DNA of 9,347 bases from Rhodosalinus sp041685465. Its GTDB lineage: Bacteria; Pseudomonadota; Alphaproteobacteria; Rhodobacterales; Rhodobacteraceae. Position 1 is the first letter of the stretch. Every line of letters starts with the position of its first letter. The stretch covers positions 1 to 9,347 of the forward strand of contig NZ_JAWLFS010000116.1 in assembly GCF_041685465.1 (NCBI RefSeq), written 5' to 3'. Positions 1 to 5,821 of this stretch are shown in pieces. The translations under genes and the position numbers were made by a program. The notes under the pieces were generated by a model. It was not told the DNA's origin. It searched no databases and worked only from the letters and a program-made list of their open reading frames with translations.

Positions 1-26
1 GGCGGAGGCGGCGTCGGCGAGGCCGC

Positions 27-149
27 ATGGCGCGCCTCCGGCGGGATCCAGCATGGCGCGCCTCCGGCGGGATCCAGCATGGCGCGCCTCCGGCGGGATC
101 CAGCATGGCGCGCCTCCGGCGGGATCCAGCATGGCGCGCCTCCGGCGCG
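27..149. repeat. 26-bp tandem repeat, about 4.7 copies
   Basis: Four perfect head-to-tail copies (27-52, 53-78, 79-104, 105-130) are followed by a partial fifth (131-149) whose first 17 bases match exactly before it diverges. Each unit begins ATGGCGCGCC and ends GGGATCCAGC, with TCCGGC between. It contains the palindromes GGCGCGCC and GGATCC. On the minus strand every unit carries GGAGG, a 6-nt spacer and ATG; the five ATGs are at 28..26, 54..52, 80..78, 106..104 and 132..130. Because 26 is not a multiple of three, successive copies lie in different frames. Perfect identity between copies suggests recent expansion, and copy number may vary between strains or be an assembly estimate. Confidence 0.95.
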
Positions 150-170
150 ACACTCTCTGGCACTGCGTGC

Positions 171-240
171 GACAAGGGGGGCGCTGCCCCCCTCGGCGGC
201 TGCGCCGCCTCACCCCCCGGAGTATTTCGTCCAAGATGAT
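171..240. repeat. Rhodobacterales-type two-hairpin intergenic element
   Basis: Two adjacent perfect GC stem-loops are visible: GGGGGGC/GCCCCCC with a GCT loop (176-192), and GGCGGC/GCCGCC with a TGC loop (195-209). They are followed by a C-run and then GGAGTATTTCGTCCAAGATG (219-238). From memory, this order (G-run/C-run hairpin, second GC hairpin, CCCCC-GGA-TATTT, purine-rich tail) recurs many times between genes in Rhodobacter/Roseobacter-group genomes. That family assignment is recollection, not a search result. Lying just past the ghrA stop, the stems could also act as a transcript end or RNA-stabilising structure, although neither strand has a clear T-tract after them. Confidence 0.6.
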
Positions 241-267
241 GGGGCCGCGGGTTGCCGCAGGCGCGGC

Positions 268-1203
268 TCAGTAGCCGCGGGTGCGGTCGACGAGGTGATG
301 GAGGGGCTGGCCTGCCTCGGCGCGGCGGATGTTCGCGGCGATGACGCGGGCGGCGGAGGCGGGGCGCGTCTCGGAGGCGATATGCGGAGTCACGGTGACC
401 TTGGGGTGTGCCCAGAAGGGGTGCTCGGGCGGCAGCGGCTCGGTGCGGAAGACGTCGAGCGTGGCGTGGGCGAGGTGGCCCGCGTCGAGCGCGGCGAGGA
501 GCGCGGCGTCGTCGATCAGCGGGCCGCGGCCCGGATTGATCAGGACCGCGCCCTCGGGAAGCCGCGCCAGGCGCGCCGCGTCGATCAGGGTGTCGGTCTC
601 GGGCGTCAGCGGCAGGAGGAGCACGAGGATGTCGGCGCGCGCGAGCGCGGCCGCGAGGCCCTCGGCGCCGGCGCGGGCCTCGATCCCCTCGATGCGCTTC
701 GGGCTGCGGCTCCAGCCGGTGACGGGGAAGCCGAGGCGGGCGAGCGCCTGCCCGCAGGCCGCGCCGAGCGCGCCGAGGCCGAGGATCGTGACGCGCCGCT
801 CGGAGGCGAGCGGGGGCGCGCCGCGCCGCCAGACGCCGTCCTGCCCGAGGATGTGGCGATCCATCCCGAGGTGGTGGCGCAGGACGTGGCCGGTGACCCA
901 TTCGACCATGCCCTGCGTCAGGCCCGCGTCGTCGACCATGCGCGCGAGCGGGACGGTCAGCGTCGGGTTGCCGACCACGTCCTCGACGCCGGCCCAGAGG
1001 TTCAGTACCGCCTTCAGCCGGGTGAAGGGGCGAAAGTCGTCGAGGCCGGAACTGGGGGCGTAGACGATGTAGTCGACGGTCTCGGGCGCGGCCTCGGTCA
1101 CCAGATCGGCGTCGAGGCCTTCCTCCGCGAAGGCGGCGCGGAGCGGCGCGGCGTAGTCCGCCCAGCTTTCGGGTTTCGCGGCGAAGAGCACGGTGACGGG
1201 CAA
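268..1203 (-). CDS. ghrA: Glyoxylate/hydroxypyruvate reductase A (D-2-hydroxyacid dehydrogenase)
   Basis: Predicted cytoplasmic NAD(P)H-dependent reductase converting glyoxylate to glycolate and hydroxypyruvate to glycerate. The 311-aa product matches the roughly 312-aa length of E. coli GhrA. The N-terminal part of the substrate domain is followed by the Rossmann motif GLGALG (142-147) and the family's catalytic residues: Arg226 in NPGRG, Glu255 in FRTEP and His274 in TPHIAS. I chose the TTG at 1203..1201, which gives MPVTVLFAAKP as is usual for the family. It sits 5 nt after AGGGAGG. An in-frame ATG at 1248 would add 15 Arg-rich residues and overlap rodA. The gene starts 25 nt after the rodA stop on the same strand, so it is probably the last gene of the elongation operon, though no role in wall synthesis is known. 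Exact substrate preference cannot be read from sequence. Confidence 0.9.
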   Translation of the reverse strand: MPVTVLFAAKPESWADYAAPLRAAFAEEGLDADLVTEAAPETVDYIVYAPSSGLDDFRPFTRLKAVLNLWAGVEDVVGNPTLTVPLARMVDDAGLTQGMVEWVTGHVLRHHLGMDRHILGQDGVWRRGAPPLASERRVTILGLGALGAACGQALARLGFPVTGWSRSPKRIEGIEARAGAEGLAAALARADILVLLLPLTPETDTLIDAARLARLPEGAVLINPGRGPLIDDAALLAALDAGHLAHATLDVFRTEPLPPEHPFWAHPKVTVTPHIASETRPASAARVIAANIRRAEAGQPLHHLVDRTRGY

Positions 1204-1208
1204 GGCGG

Positions 1209-1215
1209 CCTCCCT
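1209..1215 (-). promoter_or_regulatory. Ribosome binding site deciding the TTG start of ghrA
   Basis: AGGGAGG on the minus strand lies 5 nt before TTG at 1203..1201. It lies inside the extension that the upstream ATG (1248..1246) would encode, which argues for the TTG as the true start. Confidence 0.75.
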
Positions 1216-1228
1216 CGAGCGGCGGTGT

Positions 1229-2368
1229 CTAGCGCGGGCGGTGGACATGCGCGCTCTGCACCAGCCCGAAGGCGATCATGAGCACGAGCATGGCCGAGCC
1301 GCCGTAGCTGATGAGCGGCAGCGGCACGCCGACGACCGGGGCGAGCCCCATGACCATCGACATGTTGACCGCGAAGAAGAGAAAGAAGGTGATCGCGAGT
1401 CCGAAGACGAGGATCTGCGCGAAGCGGTCGCGGTGCTGGAGCGCGGTGATCACGCAGAAGGCGAGCACCAGCGCGTAGAGCACCAGAAGCGTGACGCCGC
1501 CGACGAAGCCGAGTTCCTCGGCGAGCGTGGTGAAGATGAAGTCGGTATGCTTTTCCGGCAGGAAGTTGAGCCGCGTCTGCGTGCCCTGCATGAGCCCGCG
1601 TCCCGTCCAGCCGCCGGAGCCGAGCGCGATCTTGGACTGCGTGATGTGATAGCCTGCGCCCAGGGGGTCGGAGGCCGGGTCGAGGAAGGTGTCGATGCGG
1701 CGGTACTGGTAGTCCTTCAGGAGCTGCCAGTCGGTGCCGCGGCTCTGGAACACCGTGGCGACGAGCGCGGTGCCGGAGGCGATCACCCCCGCGAAATAGG
1801 CCCAGTGCACCCCGGCCACGAACATCACGAGGCCGCCGGCCGTCATCAGCAGGAGCGCGGTGCCGAGATCGGGCTGCACCAGGACGAGCGCGGTGGGCAG
1901 GAGCACGATCAGCACCGGCACGAGCACCCAGAGCGGGCGCGAGACCCGCTCCACCGGCAGCCAGTCGTAATAGGCGGCGAGCAGCATGACGAGCGTGATC
2001 TTCATGAGCTCCGAGGGCTGCAGGCGCATCACGCCGAGGTCGATCCAGCGCTGCGCGCCCATGCCGGTGACGCCCACGAATTCCACCGCGAGCAGCAGCG
2101 CCATCGAGACGCCGTAGGCCAGCACCGACATGTTGCGCCAGAACCAGAGCGGCACCAGCCCGACGATCAGCATCAGCACGAAACCGGCCGCGAAGCGCAC
2201 GAGCTGCGGCTCGGCCCAGCGGGAGAATTGCCCGCCGGCGATGGAGTAGAGCATCACCGCGCCGACGCCGGCCACCGCGATCAGCACCACCGCGAGCGGC
2301 CAGTTGAAGTAGAGAAGCTTGCGCGGCCCCGTCGGCACCGTCTTGACGGTGTATTCGAGATAGCTCAT
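1229..2368 (-). CDS. rodA: Rod-shape peptidoglycan glycosyltransferase RodA
   Basis: SEDS-family inner-membrane polymerase that builds glycan strands from lipid II during side-wall growth, paired with the transpeptidase PBP2. The product is 379 aa (E. coli RodA is 370) with about ten hydrophobic segments. Family blocks visible include GAQRWIDLG (104-112), QPSELMK (117-123), QPDLGT (165-170), DPLGAGYH (234-241), and LPEKHTDFIF (270-279), where Asp276 aligns with the catalytic Asp262 of E. coli RodA. Near the C-terminus is PLPLISYGGS (349-358). The start ATG has GGAGG 6 nt upstream and overlaps the mrdA stop as ATGA (2365-2368), which suggests translational coupling. The in-frame sequence upstream of this ATG is only antisense-like read-through of mrdA and is not part of RodA. 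No anomaly is seen. Confidence 0.98.
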   Translation of the reverse strand: MSYLEYTVKTVPTGPRKLLYFNWPLAVVLIAVAGVGAVMLYSIAGGQFSRWAEPQLVRFAAGFVLMLIVGLVPLWFWRNMSVLAYGVSMALLLAVEFVGVTGMGAQRWIDLGVMRLQPSELMKITLVMLLAAYYDWLPVERVSRPLWVLVPVLIVLLPTALVLVQPDLGTALLLMTAGGLVMFVAGVHWAYFAGVIASGTALVATVFQSRGTDWQLLKDYQYRRIDTFLDPASDPLGAGYHITQSKIALGSGGWTGRGLMQGTQTRLNFLPEKHTDFIFTTLAEELGFVGGVTLLVLYALVLAFCVITALQHRDRFAQILVFGLAITFFLFFAVNMSMVMGLAPVVGVPLPLISYGGSAMLVLMIAFGLVQSAHVHRPR

Positions 2369-4305
2369 GCGCGCCCTCCCCCGGGCTCCTCGGCCGCGCG
2401 GTCCCGGCGCAGGCGTTCCTGCTGGGCGCGGATGCGCGAGCGCGCGGCCGACGGATAGGCCTCGAGCGGGGGTTCGCCGCCGTACAGCGCCTGAAGCGTG
2501 ACGTCGCGCGCGATGGGCGCGGCCGTAGAGGCGCCGCCGCCACCGTGCTCGACCACGACCGAGACGGCGACGCGGGGCGTCTCGAAGGGGGCGAAATCCA
2601 CGAAGAGCGCGTGGTCGCGCCGCTGCCACGGCAGGTCCTCGTTGCGGATCACGCCGGCGCGCCGCTCGGCGGCGGTGATGTTGCGCACCTGGCTGGTGCC
2701 GGTCTTGCCGGCCATCGCCATCGCCTCTTCCACGATGCGCGAGGCGTAGGCGGTGCCGCGGCGGTGGTTGGTGGCCGCGTGCATCGACTGGCGGATGCGA
2801 CGGAGATGGTTCTCGTTGAAGCCGAGCGGCGCAGACTGGTGTGCCGGAACCTCCACCCCGTCGACCGATTTCACGAGCCGCGGCGCGAGATCGCGCCCCG
2901 TGGCGAGACGGGCGGTCATCACGGCGAGCTGCAATGGCGAGGCCAGCACGTAGCCCTGCCCGATCGAGGCGTTGACCGTGTCGCCGATCCGCCACCTGGC
3001 CTCGCGGGTGCGCGCCTTCCACTCGCGGTCGGGCACGAGCCCCTCGGCCACCGCCGACATCGGGAGATCGAAGGCCTGACCGAGGCCGAGCCGCCGGGCG
3101 GTCGCCGCGATGGCGTCGATGCCCACCTTGAGCGCGAGGTCGTAGAAATAGACGTCGCAGCTTTCGCGCATCGCCTCGTCGAGGTTCATGTGCCCGTGCC
3201 CACCGCGTTTCCAGCAGTGGAAGCGGCGACCGCCGACCTCGAGGTGGCCGGGGCACCAGACCGTCTCCTCCGGCGAGACGGCGTCGGCCTCGAGCGCGGC
3301 GAGCGCGGTCGCCATCTTGAAGGTGGACCCGGGCGGGTAGGCGTCCTGCACGGTCTTGGAGGCGAGCGGGCGGCGCTCGTCGTCGCGCAGATCGGCATAG
3401 TCGGCGCCGGGGATGCCGCGCACGAACTTGTTGGGATCGTAGGACGGCGAGGACGCGATGGCCAGCAGATCGCCGCGCTCGACGTCCAAGACCACCACGC
3501 TCGCGCTCTCGCGGCCGAGGCGCGCGCGCACGTAATCCTGCAGGCGGTGATCGACGGTGAGCTGCAAGTCGGCGCCGCGCGCGCCCTCCTGCCGGTCGAG
3601 CTCGCGCATGACGCGGCCCATGGCGTTGACCTCGACGCGCCGGGTGCCGGCGCGGCCGCGCAGATGCTCCTCGTAGCGCGCCTCGACGCCGACCTTGCCG
3701 ATCTGGAAGCGGGGGATGCGCAATACCGGCTCCGGGTCGGCGTAGCGGTCGAGGTCGCGCTCGCTCACCGGGCCGACGTAGCCCACGACATGCGCGAAAC
3801 CCTCGCCGGTGGGATAGACGCGCGACTGTCCGACCTCGGGCGTGATGCCCGGCAGCGCGGGCGCGTTGACCGCGACGCGGCTCACGTCTTCCCAGCTCAC
3901 GCGGTCGGCGACGGTGACGGGCAGGAAGGGGGCCGAGCGCTCGGCCTCGGCGCGCACGCGCTCGATCTCCTCCGCGGTGAGCGGCAGGATGCGGGCGAGC
4001 CGGCGGAGCACCGCGCCCACGTCGCCCGCATCCTCGGGGACGACGGTGATCCGGTAGGCCGGTTCGTTGCCTGCGATCAGCCGCCCCTCGCGATCGAAGA
4101 TGCGCCCGCGCCGCGGGGGGATCAGGCGGATGTTGATCCGGTTCTCCTCGGCGAGCAGGCGGAACGCGTCGGCCTGCTCAACCTGCATGTGCCGCAGGCG
4201 CAGCGCCAGCAGGCCCATGAAACCGGCCTGCAGCCCCGCCACGATCAATCCGCGGCGGCTGACGCGGCGGACGCTGGTCTCGGTATCCCGGGGGCTGCGC
4301 CTCAT
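2365..4305 (-). CDS. mrdA: Penicillin-binding protein 2 (elongation-specific transpeptidase)
   Basis: Class B PBP that crosslinks the glycan made by RodA, anchored in the inner membrane with its catalytic domain in the periplasm. The product is 646 aa. It has a basic cytoplasmic N-terminus, one membrane helix (about 19-38), a pedestal/dimerisation domain (about 60-235, including the PPRRGRIFDR block at 63-72), and a transpeptidase domain. The catalytic motifs are Ser327 in PGSTFK (SxxK), SCD at 382-384 (the SxD form usual in PBP2 rather than SxN), and KTGT at 534-537. A C351/C364/H370/C383 cluster surrounds the second motif. The last 30 or so residues are Arg-rich and probably disordered. The start ATG (GAGG 8 nt upstream) overlaps the mreD stop by 4 nt, and the stop overlaps rodA by 4 nt. 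It is the target of mecillinam-type beta-lactams in relatives. Confidence 0.97.
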   Translation of the reverse strand: MRRSPRDTETSVRRVSRRGLIVAGLQAGFMGLLALRLRHMQVEQADAFRLLAEENRINIRLIPPRRGRIFDREGRLIAGNEPAYRITVVPEDAGDVGAVLRRLARILPLTAEEIERVRAEAERSAPFLPVTVADRVSWEDVSRVAVNAPALPGITPEVGQSRVYPTGEGFAHVVGYVGPVSERDLDRYADPEPVLRIPRFQIGKVGVEARYEEHLRGRAGTRRVEVNAMGRVMRELDRQEGARGADLQLTVDHRLQDYVRARLGRESASVVVLDVERGDLLAIASSPSYDPNKFVRGIPGADYADLRDDERRPLASKTVQDAYPPGSTFKMATALAALEADAVSPEETVWCPGHLEVGGRRFHCWKRGGHGHMNLDEAMRESCDVYFYDLALKVGIDAIAATARRLGLGQAFDLPMSAVAEGLVPDREWKARTREARWRIGDTVNASIGQGYVLASPLQLAVMTARLATGRDLAPRLVKSVDGVEVPAHQSAPLGFNENHLRRIRQSMHAATNHRRGTAYASRIVEEAMAMAGKTGTSQVRNITAAERRAGVIRNEDLPWQRRDHALFVDFAPFETPRVAVSVVVEHGGGGASTAAPIARDVTLQALYGGEPPLEAYPSAARSRIRAQQERLRRDRAAEEPGGGRA

Positions 4306-4841
4306 GCGCCCGGCCTCGCACCGGCGGGATCCGAGGCGCCGGAGCGCCGCAGGCCGAAGAACAGGCGCGACGCGACGACCACGGCCGGATAGGCGGCGAC
4401 GGTGGTCATCGCCTGCACCAGGAACAGGCCGAGCGGCGGTTGCGGCACCGCCACGAGCGCGAGACCGGCCCGGTAGCTCACGGCAATCGCCAGCGTCACG
4501 CCCGCGGCCGTCGCCCATTCGACCCAGAAGCCCGCGTCGCGCAGGCTGCGGGCCCGCGACTTGAGATAGGTGCAGCCGAGCAGCGTGAGCGCCGCGAAGA
4601 GGCCCGGCGGTCGCTGGTAGAGCAGATCGGCAAGCAGCGCGACCGCCGCGATGGAGAGCGCCGGCACGAGATCCGGCCGACGCGCCGACCACGCCAGGCA
4701 GAGCGCGAGCAGGAGGTCCGGCGGCGCCCAGCGCGGAACGCCGGTGTCGAGCGGCAGGAGCGCGAAGAAGATCACCGCGACGCCGAGCGCGACGAAGGTC
4801 GCCCGCCCGAGCCAGAGCGCCGCGCCCTGCGCCTCAGCCAT
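4302..4841 (-). CDS. mreD: Rod shape-determining membrane protein MreD
   Basis: Integral inner-membrane component of the Rod complex, which together with MreC links cytoplasmic MreB to RodA/PBP2. The product is 179 aa, a little longer than E. coli MreD, and hydrophobic, with five or six likely membrane segments (about 14-30, 42-52, 57-75, 79-94, 107-132 and 136-163). The sequence PPDLLLALCLAW (40-51) and the ADLLYQRPPGLFALTLL-like block at 71-88 fit the weakly conserved family pattern. Identification leans on position between mreC and mrdA as well as on sequence, because MreD is poorly conserved. The start has GGAGG 9 nt upstream, inside the end of mreC. It overlaps mreC by 8 nt and mrdA by 4 nt, so translation is probably coupled in both directions along the operon. 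The hydrophilic C-terminal tail (165-179) carries no recognised motif. Confidence 0.93.
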   Translation of the reverse strand: MAEAQGAALWLGRATFVALGVAVIFFALLPLDTGVPRWAPPDLLLALCLAWSARRPDLVPALSIAAVALLADLLYQRPPGLFAALTLLGCTYLKSRARSLRDAGFWVEWATAAGVTLAIAVSYRAGLALVAVPQPPLGLFLVQAMTTVAAYPAVVVASRLFFGLRRSGASDPAGARPGA

Positions 4842-5733
4842 CGCCCGGCACCTCCGCCTGCGCGCCCGCCAGGTCCTGCGGCAGGATCAGCGCGCCCGGC
4901 CCCTCGATGACGGGCGTGCCGTGATGCCGCAGCACGCGCAGGAACTCGAGCCGCGTGTAATCGGCGGCGAGGCGCACGCGCAGCCGCCCCTGCGGGTCCT
5001 CGGCCACCTGCCCGATCAGGAAGCCCGGCGGAAACACGCCCCCGTCGCCCGAGGACACGAGGCGGTCGCCCGGGCGCACCGCCTCGGCATTCTCGACGAA
5101 GTCGAGGAGCGGCGCGGCGCTGTTGTCGCCGACCACCATGGCGCGCTGCCCCGAGGGCTGGATCACCGCGGGGATGCGCGACGAGCTGTCGGTGAGGAGG
5201 ATCACCCGGCTGACGGTTTCGCCCACGCCCGAGATGCGCCCGACGATGCCGAGCCCGTCCATCGCCGCCCAGCCGTCGACGATACCGTCGTGCGCGCCGA
5301 CGTTCAGAAGCACCGACTGCCGGAAGGGCGAGCCGGAATCGGCCATCACCACGCCGGTGACATGCGTGAGCTGCGGGTCGAGCGCGAGGTTGTTCAGGTC
5401 GCGCAGGCGCGCGTTCTCCTGTTCGAGCTGCAGCGCTGCCTCCTTCCAGGAGCGCATCTGCTGCAACTCGCGGCGCAATTCGCGGTTCTGCTCGTGGATG
5501 CGCTGATAGCTGCGGAAATCCCGCGCGAGGTTCACCGTCGCCGTCACCGGCGCCATGGCCCAGTCGAAGCTCGGCACGACGGTATCCACGACCTGCGCGC
5601 GGAACCGCTCCACCCGCGGCGAGTCGACCCGCCAGACCAGAAAGACGGCGATCAGGCACAGCACCAGAAGGCCCAGAAGCAGGCGCTTCAGCGGCCGTGC
5701 GTAATCCTCCGAGGTCGTCCTGTCCCGTGCCAA
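4834..5733 (-). CDS. mreC: Rod shape-determining protein MreC
   Basis: Bitopic inner-membrane protein of the Rod complex whose periplasmic part binds PBP2 and activates RodA/PBP2 synthesis. The 299-aa product has a short basic cytoplasmic tail, a membrane helix (about 17-34), a charged coiled coil (about 68-116, rich in Glu, Arg, Gln and Leu), then the paired beta-barrel domain typical of MreC (about 122-270). That domain contains the conserved GxxVGRI-type strand at 161-167 and the LLTDSSSRIP block at 179-188. No in-frame ATG lies near the N-terminus before residue 60, which is past the membrane helix, so I take the TTG at 5733..5731, preceded by GGGAG with a 10-nt spacer. It lies 88 nt after mreB and overlaps mreD by 8 nt. 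The last 20 residues are variable and Ala/Gly-rich. Confidence 0.95.
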   Translation of the reverse strand: MARDRTTSEDYARPLKRLLLGLLVLCLIAVFLVWRVDSPRVERFRAQVVDTVVPSFDWAMAPVTATVNLARDFRSYQRIHEQNRELRRELQQMRSWKEAALQLEQENARLRDLNNLALDPQLTHVTGVVMADSGSPFRQSVLLNVGAHDGIVDGWAAMDGLGIVGRISGVGETVSRVILLTDSSSRIPAVIQPSGQRAMVVGDNSAAPLLDFVENAEAVRPGDRLVSSGDGGVFPPGFLIGQVAEDPQGRLRVRLAADYTRLEFLRVLRHHGTPVIEGPGALILPQDLAGAQAEVPGDG

Positions 5734-5743
5734 GCCCGGTGCG

Positions 5744-5748
5744 CTCCC
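5744..5748 (-). promoter_or_regulatory. Ribosome binding site for the TTG start of mreC
   Basis: GGGAG on the minus strand sits 10 nt upstream of TTG (5733..5731). It supports this non-ATG start, which is needed to retain the N-terminal membrane helix. Confidence 0.55.
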
Positions 5749-5795
5749 GCCGCGGTATGCCCCAGCGCCACTCTAGCCGCTCCGGCCCCGCGGGC

Positions 5796-5820
5796 AAAAT
5801 CAACTCGGCCCGGCGGGCCG
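5796..5820 (-). terminator. Stem-loop with short T-tract between mreB and mreC (possible attenuator)
   Basis: Directly after the mreB stop, the minus strand reads CGGCCC, GCC loop, GGGCCG (5820..5806), a perfect 6-bp GC stem, followed by AGTTGATTTT. The stem is strong but the T-tract is short and interrupted, so partial termination or transcript processing is more likely than a full stop. This could lower mreC-ghrA expression relative to mreB. No convincing separate mreC promoter was seen in the 88-nt gap. Confidence 0.4.
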
Positions 5821-5821
5821 G

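Larger units (their letters stand above)
1..267. other. Intergenic region downstream of ghrA
   Basis: No gene can be supported here. Both strands are open in several frames only because the sequence is GC-rich and the 26-bp repeat contains no stop codon in any frame. Bases 1-26 are a GGC-rich stretch that could be the edge of a neighbouring gene outside the window. On the minus strand a frame starting at 28..26 reads M-R-P-R-R-R-R-L-R and leaves the window. That is too short and too biased in composition to call a gene. The rest is the tandem repeat, the two-hairpin element, and a 6-bp GCCGCG/CGCGGC inverted repeat (244-249 with 262-267) directly after the ghrA stop codon. Confidence 0.6.

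Noticed and set aside
27..149. CRISPR array
   Set aside because: Units are directly adjacent with no spacers.
176..209. Classical intrinsic terminator for ghrA
   Set aside because: The stems are strong, but no T-tract follows on the minus strand. A role in transcript ending remains possible but is not shown.
27..274. Plus-strand frames through the repeat encoding a 26-residue periodic peptide (MARLRRDPAW...)
   Set aside because: The repeat lacks stops in every frame, so open frames are automatic. The plus-strand ATGs lack a Shine-Dalgarno sequence and no recognisable protein follows.
79..1281. 400-codon open frame on the plus strand across ghrA
   Set aside because: It is antisense to a well-supported ghrA, has shadow-like composition (rich in Arg, Gly, Ala, Glu), and begins inside the tandem repeat.
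2369..3256. Long in-frame upstream extension of RodA
   Set aside because: It overlaps mrdA in another frame and has shadow composition. The ATG at 2368 has GGAGG at 6 nt and the ATGA overlap typical of the cluster.
2545..4392. 615-codon plus-strand frame across mrdA
   Set aside because: Antisense shadow of PBP2 with no recognisable domain and no ribosome binding site evidence.
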